From positions 1 through 5,144 of the forward strand of contig JAITEY010000066.1 in NCBI GenBank assembly GCA_031281815.1: a stretch of 5,144 bases of DNA, given 5' to 3'. Position numbers and translations under genes: made by a program. The number at the start of each line of letters is the position of its first letter. Within the stretch, counting starts at the first letter, position 1. This document shows positions 1 to 4,974 of the stretch, piece by piece. Under the pieces are notes generated by a model, which did not search any database, had not been told where the DNA came from, and saw nothing but the letters and a program-made list of their open reading frames with translations. Source of the DNA: Desulfovibrio sp. (GTDB lineage Bacteria > Desulfobacterota > Desulfovibrionia > Desulfovibrionales > Desulfovibrionaceae).

Positions 1-231
1 GCCGGATTTACCCCACGGCGCCCCAGTGAGTATCGGGCATCGGAGTCCACGGCCCCCTTACCCGCGCCGCACAGGCCTTATATCCGATTTCTGTTCGTCA
101 CGTCCGGCTTTTGCCTCCGGCTTCCTCCAGACACCGCCTCGCGACGGTGCCCTTGCCTTTGGCTACAGGTTCCGCTCACCACGGCCCTGAGAGGACTTTC
201 ACCTCCATGATACGCGCCATGTCCGGCGCAC
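1..231 (-). mobile_element. Group II intron (class C-like), 5' part of ribozyme domain I, cut by window edge
   Basis: Read on the minus strand from 231, the sequence opens with GTGCG, the conserved 5' end of group II introns, followed by CCGGACATGGCGC. A small hairpin GAGG-TGAAAGT-CCTC (205-191) comes next. Further on are AGCC-AAGGCAAGGG, TCTGGAGGAAGC-GGAGGCAAA, TGACGAACA, a GATATAAGGC block and, near the edge, GGGGTAAAT. The order and wording match domain I of group IIC introns (Oceanobacillus iheyensis type) as I remember them. The 5' splice site lies directly downstream of a Rho-independent terminator in the same orientation, which is the known target preference of this class. The remaining RNA domains, any intron-encoded reverse transcriptase/maturase and the 3' splice site are beyond position 1, so I cannot say whether the element is complete or active. 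A 71-codon open frame over this stretch is taken as chance. Confidence 0.85.
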
Positions 232-233
232 CG

Positions 234-263
234 AAAAAAGAGCCGCGGACATGTGCCCGCGGC
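234..263 (-). terminator. Rho-independent terminator, target of the intron
   Basis: On the minus strand a perfect 7-bp stem GCCGCGG/CCGCGGC (263-257 with 248-242) encloses an 8-nt loop and is followed by TC and six T (239-234). It ends the short unit that starts at the promoter at 441-470. The group II intron begins three bases after the T-run, at 231. Confidence 0.85.
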
Positions 264-299
264 CCGGAAAGATGCATGTATGCAATGCGTCAATGCGCG

Positions 300-407
300 T
301 CAGCGCACCGCCTCCACCGGCCCGCGGGTTTGCCCGCACCACAGGAAAGCGCGCCATATCAGGGACGCGTCGTCAAAACGGAAGGTGGGTGCCGTCGTGG
401 GTATCAT
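300..407 (-). CDS. Possible 35-residue small protein or leader peptide
   Basis: Product and family are not recognised. A 35-codon frame starts at ATG 407-405 and ends with TGA at 302-300. It lies between a consensus sigma70 promoter (about 27 nt from the predicted start site to the ATG) and a Rho-independent terminator (263-234), so its layout is gene-like. The Shine-Dalgarno is poor (AGAG, seven bases before ATG). The peptide begins MIPTTAPTFRF and contains two Trp (W18, W23) and one Cys (C24), with no signal peptide or clear membrane segment. The frame is open far upstream, across the promoter, so its openness is weak evidence of coding in GC-rich DNA. Alternatives are a non-coding RNA of about 200 nt from the same unit, or a leader peptide of an attenuator whose downstream operon is now separated by the intron. 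Confidence 0.3.
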   Translation of the reverse strand: MIPTTAPTFRFDDASLIWRAFLWCGQTRGPVEAVR

Positions 408-440
408 CACTTTTCTCTGCCGAAAAAAAATTCGCAAAAA

Positions 441-470
441 AGCATACGCTGCCTCCGCCGGGCATGTCAA
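441..470 (-). promoter_or_regulatory. sigma70-type promoter of the short unit
   Basis: On the minus strand TTGACA (470-465) and TATGCT (446-441) are separated by 18 bp. The -35 is perfect and the -10 matches four of six consensus bases. The predicted start is near 435-433 and is followed at once by T8. No annotated protein of ordinary size lies downstream before the terminator at 263-234. Confidence 0.7.
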
Positions 471-578
471 GCGAAAAATGCAGCGTTGTCGGGAAACGGC
501 ACGCCGCAACGCGCGCATCATCCCCGCCGGTCGCGGATTCGCCGGGGTCGACGCCTGCCGGAAAGGAACTCTTCCGCA

Positions 579-771
579 TAAAAACGGAAAGGCGGTATTC
601 CGGTTACCGCCTTCCCTACCCTGCGATCGGGCCCTTGTTTCGGAGCAGCCGGGTAAGCGCAGTTGTGCAAGTGAAGCGCCCCGGCTTCCCGACCGGGCGG
701 AGAGTAAACACCCGGTCGGGATTGCAACGATAACTCGGGAGGAGGAACAGTATCGTTGCGGTAGTATTTCA
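579..771 (-). ncRNA. Candidate sigma54-dependent small RNA with four hairpins
   Basis: The predicted RNA starts near 771, 12 bases after the -12 element of a strong sigma54 promoter, and ends at the T-run at 584-580. Four hairpins follow one another. H1: 9 bp, 759-751 with 732-724, with an 18-nt loop reading CTGTTCCTCCTCCCGAGT. H2: a perfect 10 bp, CCCGACCGGG/CCCGGTCGGG, 720-711 with 697-688. H3: 7+4 bp with a 3-nt bulge, 686-676 with 660-647. H4: about 11 bp with one bulge, 615-605 with 597-586, followed by GTTTTT. The CCUCCUCCC in the H1 loop is anti-Shine-Dalgarno-like and would suit base pairing with ribosome binding sites. The unit sits directly downstream of a sigma54-dependent response regulator gene. 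No Rfam family is recognised. A leaderless ORF starting at 772 runs through all hairpins and is judged fortuitous. Confidence 0.6.
580..615 (-). terminator. Rho-independent terminator ending the four-hairpin RNA
   Basis: On the minus strand GGAAGGCGGTA (615-605) pairs with TACCGCCTTTCC (597-586) around a 7-nt loop, with one bulged T, and is followed by G and five T (584-580). The T-run is modest but the stem is strong. Confidence 0.7.
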
Positions 772-781
772 TCAATCGTCA

Positions 782-797
782 TGCATATACCGTGCCT
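782..797 (-). promoter_or_regulatory. sigma54 (-24/-12) promoter
   Basis: On the minus strand AGGCACG (797-791), four spacer bases and ATGCA (786-782) match the consensus TGGCACG-N4-TTGCA at all but two defined positions. The invariant GG (796-795) and GC (784-783) are exactly 10 bases apart, as sigma54 requires. The predicted start is about 771. An activator gene, an activator-like palindrome and half-sites lie at suitable upstream distances. Confidence 0.75.
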
Positions 798-856
798 GAC
801 GCAAATACCCCGTAAAAACAACCCTCTTTTCCCGCGTAACGCCTTTTGCCCGCCAT

Positions 857-878
857 ATTTTGCACAAATGTGCAAAAT
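857..878. promoter_or_regulatory. Palindromic upstream activator (enhancer) site
   Basis: A perfect 10-bp inverted repeat, ATTTTGCACA and TGTGCAAAAT, around an AA centre. Its centre is about 97 bp upstream of the predicted sigma54 start at 771, a usual distance for an NtrC-family enhancer. The half-site TTGCA/TGCAA is like the LuxO half-site but with a wider spacing, and TGCAC/GTGCA resembles NtrC half-sites. The probable ligand is the response regulator whose gene ends at 935; this is inference. Confidence 0.6.
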
Positions 879-891
879 TAGCGACACATCC

Positions 892-919
892 TGCACATAT
901 TCGTCCCGTTGCCTGCACA
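892..919 (-). promoter_or_regulatory. Two extra TGTGCA half-sites upstream of the palindrome
   Basis: On the minus strand TGTGCA occurs at 919-914 and 897-892, in the same orientation as the TGTGCA within the palindrome (866-861). The steps are 22 and 31 bp, close to two and three helical turns, so all three would face the same side of the DNA. They may be weaker binding sites helping the activator to oligomerise. Each is only a half-site. Confidence 0.35.
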
Positions 920-934
920 GCGCGGGTCCGGGGT

Positions 935-2512
935 TCAGAGCTTCTCCCAAGCCTGCATTCTCCGATGCAGGGCGAAACGCGAGATGCCCAGGTAATCCGC
1001 GGCCTTGCTTTTATTACCGGCAAAGCGGTCCACAGCGGCGCGCACGACGGCGTCCAGGACGTCATCCAGTTTGACCGGTTCATCCGGCAGCGAGACGCGC
1101 AATTTTCCGGCCGGGTCGAGGGATACAGCCGCCTCCGCCGTCCGCGCCGGAGCAACCGGCGAGCCGGCCGGGGCGGACGCGTCCCGGCTTTGCCCGGAGC
1201 GGTCCGGGGGAATCTGCGGGAAGTATGTCCCTCCCGTTGTGTACAGGGGGGCGTCCGTCTGTTCCCCTGTATTCTGGTAGAGAAAGCCGATATGGGCGGG
1301 CAGCAGCAGTTCGCCGTCGTGCATGAGGACGGCGCGTTCCACGGCGTTTTCCAACTCGCGCACGTTGCCGGGCCAGGGATAATGCAAAAGGGCTTCAAGG
1401 GTTTCCGGAGCCGGCCCCTTGAAATGTTTTTTTCTTTTGCGTGATTCGCGCAGCAGGAAATATTCGGCGAGGGCGCGGATGTCTTCCGGACGGCCGCGCA
1501 GGGGGGGGATACGCAAATGCCCGACGCGCAGGCGGTGATAGAGGTCGCGCCTGAAACTGCCTTTTTCCACCATATCCGTCATGTTGCGGTTGCCGGCGCA
1601 GGCCACGCGCGCCGCGAAGTTGCGTTTTTTCATGCCGCCCACGCGGTAGAAGCTGCGTTCCTCGAGCACACGCAGCAGCTTGGGCTGGAGGCTCAGCGGC
1701 ATTTCGGCCACTTCGTCGAGGAAGAGGGTCCCTTTGCCCGCCTGTTCCAGCTTTCCGGGCGCGCCTTCGGCCCGGCTGCCGGTAAACGCGCCGGCCTCAT
1801 GTCCGAAGAGTTCGCTTTCAAACAGTTCGTGGGGGATGGCTGCGCAGTTGATGGCCATGAAAGGGGCGTCGTTGACGCCGTCGCCGTTGTGAATGTAGCG
1901 GGCGAGCACTTCCTTGCCCGTGCCGGTTTCGCCTTCGATAAGCACGGAAACCGACGGCTCGGAGTGCAGAATCAGGGCTTCGTGCAGCAGGGTGGTCATG
2001 GCTTCGGATTCGGCGATCACGGTGCCTATGCCCGTTACCTCGCGCAACACCCTGCGGGCGTTTTCCAGGTCGCGGCGCACCCCGGCCGCGGCCTCGGAAA
2101 CGCGCTGTTCCATGACGCTGTGCAGGTCTCTGTTCTCAATGAGCAGCGACTGATGTTCGGCGCAACGGTCGACAACGGCGGCGAGTTCGCGGGCGTTGAT
2201 GGGCTTGTTCAGGTAGTCGTAGGCCCCCTTGCGCAGGGCGTCGACGGCCGTGGACATGTCCCCGTGGCCGGTGATGAGCACGACGTCGCCGGCGGCGCAG
2301 TGCGGGTCGGCTTTGAAGCGGGAGAGCAGTTCCAGTCCGTCCATGCCCGGCATGCGGATATCGGTGATGATCAGCGGAAAAAATTCCTTGCGCGCGGCGG
2401 CAAGGGCGTCCAGGGGACTTTCCACGCCGCGCGGCTCATGCCCGAGATCTTTAAGGACCAGGCAAAGGCTCTGCAGGCTGTCCCTGTTGTCGTCAACTAC
2501 GAGAATCCGCAT
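935..2512 (-). CDS. sigma54-dependent response regulator, NtrC family (receiver, AAA+, Fis-type HTH)
   Basis: A two-component regulator of 525 residues that, when phosphorylated, should activate sigma54 promoters. The receiver domain (about 1-118) has acidic pair D7/D8, phosphoacceptor D51 in ITDIRMPGMDG, T81 and K103. A helical linker follows (about 119-165). The AAA+ domain (about 166-395) has Walker A GETGTGKE (194-201), ESELFGHEAGAFTG (232-245), Walker B GTLFLDEV (261-268), the arginine-finger region FRRDLYHRL (320-328) and WPGNVRELENAVERA (380-394). The Fis-type HTH (498-519) reads AGNKSKAADYLGIS then RFALHRRM. The sigma54-contact loop is GAFTGS rather than GAFTGA. An unusually long, Pro/Ala/Gly-rich linker of about 65 residues (412-478) precedes the HTH. 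The start MRILVVDD is typical, although the Shine-Dalgarno is weak. No sensor kinase gene is adjacent. The likely local target is the sigma54 promoter at 782-797. The signal is unknown. Confidence 0.95.
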   Translation of the reverse strand: MRILVVDDNRDSLQSLCLVLKDLGHEPRGVESPLDALAAARKEFFPLIITDIRMPGMDGLELLSRFKADPHCAAGDVVLITGHGDMSTAVDALRKGAYDYLNKPINARELAAVVDRCAEHQSLLIENRDLHSVMEQRVSEAAAGVRRDLENARRVLREVTGIGTVIAESEAMTTLLHEALILHSEPSVSVLIEGETGTGKEVLARYIHNGDGVNDAPFMAINCAAIPHELFESELFGHEAGAFTGSRAEGAPGKLEQAGKGTLFLDEVAEMPLSLQPKLLRVLEERSFYRVGGMKKRNFAARVACAGNRNMTDMVEKGSFRRDLYHRLRVGHLRIPPLRGRPEDIRALAEYFLLRESRKRKKHFKGPAPETLEALLHYPWPGNVRELENAVERAVLMHDGELLLPAHIGFLYQNTGEQTDAPLYTTGGTYFPQIPPDRSGQSRDASAPAGSPVAPARTAEAAVSLDPAGKLRVSLPDEPVKLDDVLDAVVRAAVDRFAGNKSKAADYLGISRFALHRRMQAWEKL

Positions 2513-2580
2513 GGCTGCTGCAATCCGCTAAGGATTTGTTCATAAACAACATTTACAAACAACACTCTATACGCAACGGA

Positions 2581-2610
2581 ATTGTCGAGATACTGCCGTA
2601 TAAATGTCAA
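2581..2610 (-). promoter_or_regulatory. Possible sigma70 promoter of the response regulator gene
   Basis: In the AT-rich 117-bp gap between the smr and regulator genes, TTGACA (2610-2605) and GACAAT (2586-2581) lie 18 bp apart on the minus strand. The -10 is only a four-of-six match. It would give a leader of about 60 nt. The gap also holds two AAACAACA direct repeats on the plus strand near 2543-2563, of unknown meaning. Confidence 0.45.
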
Positions 2611-2629
2611 GATAATCAATGAACAACCC

Positions 2630-3259
2630 CTAACTGTAAAAGTCGTCGGGAGGAAGGCGGTCCCACACAATTTTGCCCCTGTGTTTCTTCTGCCTGCGCA
2701 GCAGCACATAGACGGCTCCTGCGCCGCCGTCGCGGGCTCCGGCGGTGCAGAAGGCCAGGACCACCCGCTTGAAGGGAGCGCGGCACAGCATGTCCTGCAG
2801 GAGTCCGCGCAGCACGCCGACGCCGTCCGGGGAATTTCTGCCCCTCCCCGTCACCACCATAACGCAGCGCAGGCTGCGCATGTAGGCGTCCTTGATAAAG
2901 GCGTGCAGGGCATCGCAGGCCTGGCGCGCATTCATGCCGTGCAGGTCCAGGTGTTTTTCCCGGCTGTAGCGCCCTCCGCGCAGGCGGGCCATGACGGCGG
3001 GGTCCAGGCCGAGCACGCAGCCTTCGAAATAGTCGTCCGTGTGCCGCAGGGCAAAGGCCGTGTCGTCGACGGGCATTGTCTGCGCGGGGGTCTCCGGCAC
3101 AGGCGGACGCCGCGTACGCGGGGGCGGCGGGGGAACGGCCCGGCCTTTTCCGCGCAGGGGGCGGACGGCGCCCACGGCGGACTCGAACAGCGCTTTGTCT
3201 GTTTCGCTTTGCGCGGCGCAACCGCGTCCGTCCGGTTGTGATGCGTCGGCTGCGGGCAC
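2630..3259 (-). CDS. Smr-domain protein, SmrA/YdaL-like
   Basis: 209 residues. The C-terminal Smr domain (about 101-190) carries LDLHG (104-108) and VVTGRGRNSPDGVGVL (135-150), the two signature motifs of Smr domains, and ends in VLLRRQKK. The N-terminal DKALFESAVGAVRPL (21-35) is the segment that precedes stand-alone SmrA/YdaL proteins in proteobacteria, which supports the GTG start at 3259 over an internal Met at residue 62. A proline/arginine-rich spacer (43-59) links the two parts. Smr domains of this class have nicking or RNA/DNA endonuclease activity, but the cellular role of SmrA-type proteins is poorly defined and the substrate here is unknown. The gene follows hypB after a 30-bp gap with no good Shine-Dalgarno, so translation may be coupled. 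A functional link to hydrogenase maturation is not implied. Confidence 0.85.
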   Translation of the reverse strand: MPAADASQPDGRGCAAQSETDKALFESAVGAVRPLRGKGRAVPPPPPRTRRPPVPETPAQTMPVDDTAFALRHTDDYFEGCVLGLDPAVMARLRGGRYSREKHLDLHGMNARQACDALHAFIKDAYMRSLRCVMVVTGRGRNSPDGVGVLRGLLQDMLCRAPFKRVVLAFCTAGARDGGAGAVYVLLRRQKKHRGKIVWDRLPPDDFYS

Positions 3260-3289
3260 GGCGGCGTCCGGGATTGCGCGGTCGCGCGT

Positions 3290-3970
3290 TCAGCTTCCGG
3301 CCGGCGCGCGCGTCCCCGCCGTCTTGTTCTTCCGGAGCCGGCGCAGAAAGTCGTACCAGCCGTCGAGTCCTTCGCCGCTGCGGCAGGACAGGGGCAGGGT
3401 CACAAGGTTCCCGTTGAGCCGGCCGGCCGACCGCGTTGCCCGCTCAAGGCTGAAGTCCGTGTGCGGGAGCAGGTCGATTTTATTCAGCACCATAACGGCG
3501 GCAAGGTTGAAAAGCAGAGGGTATTTTTCCGGCTTGTCGTCGCCTTCGGGCACGCTGAGCAGGGCGACCTTGCAATCCTCGCCGCAGTCGAACTCCACCG
3601 GGCAGACCAGGTTGCCGACATTTTCGATGAACAGCAGATCCAGTGCCGCGAGATCCAGGCCGTCCAGAGCCTTGCGCACCAGCGCGGCATCCAGGTGGCA
3701 GCCGCCCCCCGTGTTGATTTGCACGGCCTTGCCCCCGGCCGCGACGATACGCCGGGCGTCGTTGTCGGTTTGCGGGTCCCCTTCGATGACGGCCATGGAA
3801 AATGTCCCGCCGAGGTCGCGGAAGGTCCGCTCCAGCAACGCCGTTTTTCCCGCGCCGGGTGAACCTATGATGTTGAGGACGACGACCCCGTGCTGTGTAA
3901 AAAGCGCGCGCAGTTGCGCCGCTCCGGCGTCGTTGTTTTCCAGCAGATTGCGGACGACGGGCGTTTCCAT
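3290..3970 (-). CDS. hypB: Hydrogenase/urease nickel incorporation GTPase HypB
   Basis: The GTPase that drives nickel delivery into the large subunit of [NiFe] hydrogenase, acting with HypA in the cytoplasm. Its 226 residues include Walker A GSPGAGKT (36-43), VIEGD (61-65), the metal-site segment INTGGGCHLDA (85-95), ENVGNLVCP (116-124), the guanine-specificity motif NKID (163-166) and SCRSGEG (195-201). C91, H92 and C123 have the same spacing as the G-domain Ni/Zn ligands C166, H167 and C198 of E. coli HypB, as I recall them. The protein lacks the N-terminal CxxCGC nickel site and any His-rich nickel-storage stretch, so it is a minimal form. The start ATG at 3970 has a good Shine-Dalgarno (GGAGG) and lies 19 bp after the hypA stop, so the two are co-transcribed. 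Confidence 0.96.
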   Translation of the reverse strand: METPVVRNLLENNDAGAAQLRALFTQHGVVVLNIIGSPGAGKTALLERTFRDLGGTFSMAVIEGDPQTDNDARRIVAAGGKAVQINTGGGCHLDAALVRKALDGLDLAALDLLFIENVGNLVCPVEFDCGEDCKVALLSVPEGDDKPEKYPLLFNLAAVMVLNKIDLLPHTDFSLERATRSAGRLNGNLVTLPLSCRSGEGLDGWYDFLRRLRKNKTAGTRAPAGS

Positions 3971-3989
3971 GCGATCCTCCGCGGCAACA

Positions 3990-4352
3990 TTACGGTTCTA
4001 TGGTCAGCCGCCGCACATACAGTTCCCTGCCGGCCGTCACCCTGTGTCCGAAATCCTCGCCGCAGCGCGGGCACGGGGCTACGGGGGAAACCGGGAACGC
4101 TTCCGGCGAAAATTCTTCTCCGCACGCGCCGCAGGCAAGGCGCAGGGGCTCTTCGTCAACGGTCAGTTCCGCCCCGGCAAATTCCGTATCACGGGTCATG
4201 ACCGCGAAAGCCGTTGCCAGCGCCTCGGGCAGGGCGTTGGACAGGGCGCCGCAACACAGCGTCACGGCGGATACGCGCGCTCCCGGACCGTATTTATCCC
4301 TCTCTTCCCGCATAATCGCCAAAAGAGACGCGACCAGAGAAGCTTCGTGCAT
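3990..4352 (-). CDS. hypA: Hydrogenase nickel incorporation protein HypA
   Basis: A nickel metallochaperone of 120 residues that partners HypB in [NiFe]-hydrogenase maturation. The protein starts MHEASL. H2 and E3 next to the N-terminal Met are the family's nickel ligands and need Met at position 1, so the start is fixed at ATG 4352 even though the frame is open a further 34 codons upstream. The structural zinc site is formed by two CxxC pairs, C74/C77 (ACGACGEEF) and C94/C97 (PCPRCGEDF). The length is normal for the family. The Shine-Dalgarno is not obvious. hypB follows 19 bp downstream. No hydrogenase structural genes or other hyp genes are in the window, so the target enzyme must be encoded elsewhere. 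Confidence 0.96.
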   Translation of the reverse strand: MHEASLVASLLAIMREERDKYGPGARVSAVTLCCGALSNALPEALATAFAVMTRDTEFAGAELTVDEEPLRLACGACGEEFSPEAFPVSPVAPCPRCGEDFGHRVTAGRELYVRRLTIEP

Positions 4353-4584
4353 GGCGGCAAAGTAAGGCAAAACCCCGCGAATGCCAAGACTGTATTCAGG
4401 CCGGTGAAACAAAAATTCGAGCGGGTTGACGGAGGGACGGAAGCGTACCCCCAAAAGGCGGCGGCGCGTTGCGCGGCGAGGACCATGCAGCCGGGCCGAA
4501 CAGAAGCATGCAGGGCGGACAGAGCCGGCGGAGGCTTGTCGCGAGCAGATGGCAGTAGAATCCCGACAGTTTCACTCCGACGCC
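4353..4584. other. Intergenic gap between the 81-residue gene and hypA
   Basis: This gap should hold the hypA promoter if hypA has its own. I found no convincing sigma70 or sigma54 element: TTGGCA near 4385 lacks a GC at the correct distance. There is also no terminator with a T-run for the upstream gene. The 4475-4515 part has two CATGCAG copies (plus strand) of no evident meaning. Confidence 0.4.
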
Positions 4585-4830
4585 TCAGCCCTCATCGTCC
4601 ACAATGAAACCCTTGTGCTCAAAACCGGAGTACTTGGACACGTCGAACCTGCCGCCCAGAGCTTTTTCGATCTGGGACTCCGAATGCGACGCCGGCTGAA
4701 TCCGGTTGACGGCATCCAGCGTTTTGGCGATGACGTCGAAATAGGTTCGCTCCTGTATATACACAGGCGCATTTATAGGTAAACCGGCGCGCAGTATGCG
4801 GGCCAGTGCATCGTCGTTGTTTTCGGACAT
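4585..4830 (-). CDS. Small conserved-looking protein of unknown function (81 residues)
   Basis: I do not recognise a family. The frame runs from ATG 4830 to TGA 4585 and has a good Shine-Dalgarno (GGGGA at 4840-4836, five bases before ATG), which supports it as a real gene. The protein is soluble-looking and acidic at both ends (MSENNDD at the start, VDDEG at the end). The middle, PVYIQERTYFDVIAKTLDAV, is probably a strand followed by an amphipathic helix. A further helix is likely in SESQIEKALGG. There are no Cys residues, signal peptide or membrane segment. It lies 232 bp upstream of hypA in the same orientation with no clear terminator between, so co-transcription with hypAB is possible but not shown. 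Confidence 0.7.
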   Translation of the reverse strand: MSENNDDALARILRAGLPINAPVYIQERTYFDVIAKTLDAVNRIQPASHSESQIEKALGGRFDVSKYSGFEHKGFIVDDEG

Positions 4831-4835
4831 TGCGT

Positions 4836-4896
4836 TCCCCGGAACATGCAGAGTCTTTACCCTGCTTATCGGCTGCAGAGAAAATTTCTTTACTGC
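4836..4896 (-). repeat. Imperfect tandem repeats in the 5' region of the 81-residue gene
   Basis: On the plus strand TGCAGAG...TCTTTAC..TGC occurs twice, at 4847-4865 and 4874-4896, offset by about 27-33 bp. Each copy can form a small GCAG/CTGC hairpin in the RNA. Just next to them GTTCC-CC-GGAAC (4834-4845) is a short palindrome that includes the Shine-Dalgarno. This could be a regulator site or translational control element; no family is recognised. Confidence 0.35.
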
Positions 4897-4974
4897 CTTT
4901 GCCGCAGAAGGTGGGCCGCGCCGGACCCGACAGGGAACCGGATTGAGCCGACATCGGGGAAATCATGAGGGGGT

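Larger units (their letters stand above)
234..435 (-). ncRNA. Orphan short transcription unit of about 200 nt (candidate sRNA or leader RNA)
   Basis: This is the predicted transcript between the sigma70 promoter at 441-470 (start site about 435-433) and the terminator at 263-234. Visible internal structure on the minus strand includes GCGGG-CAAA-CCCGC (337-324), a TGCAT-AC-ATGCA hairpin just upstream of the terminator, and a run of eight U near the 5' end (430-423). It may carry the 35-codon frame at 407-300. The length fits 6S RNA, but I could not build the long closed stem with a central bubble that 6S requires, so no family is assigned. Confidence 0.45.

Noticed and set aside
78..293. 71-codon minus-strand ORF
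   Set aside because: It spans the terminator and the conserved 5' RNA of the group II intron, so its conserved look comes from the ribozyme, not from a protein.
234..435. 6S RNA
   Set aside because: The length is right, but I could only pair four plus four bases between the ends and found no central bubble with an open-promoter-like structure.
579..771. Cobalamin or other known riboswitch
   Set aside because: No conserved core (for example the cobalamin-box motif) is seen, and no gene follows in the required place.
518..772. Minus-strand ORF starting MKYYRND at the predicted sigma54 start site
   Set aside because: It would be leaderless, it reads through four perfect hairpins and the terminator, and its composition follows the hairpin sequences.
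253..1074. 273-codon plus-strand frame across the regulatory region
   Set aside because: It overlaps the 3' end of the regulator gene, the sigma54 promoter, both hairpin units and both terminators, and has an Arg-rich composition with no Shine-Dalgarno or family.
1517..2545. 342-codon open frame on the plus strand
   Set aside because: Antisense to the response regulator, with composition dominated by Ala, Val, Gly and His; no domain is recognised.
4455..4490. GGCGGCGGCGCG-type inverted repeat as a terminator between the 81-residue gene and hypA
   Set aside because: Only four base pairs form before a mismatch, and no T-run follows on the minus strand.
3039..4607. 522-codon open frame on the plus strand
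   Set aside because: It lies antisense to smr, hypB and hypA, which all carry diagnostic motifs. Its translation is low-complexity Arg/Ser/Pro/Ala typical of a GC-rich shadow frame.
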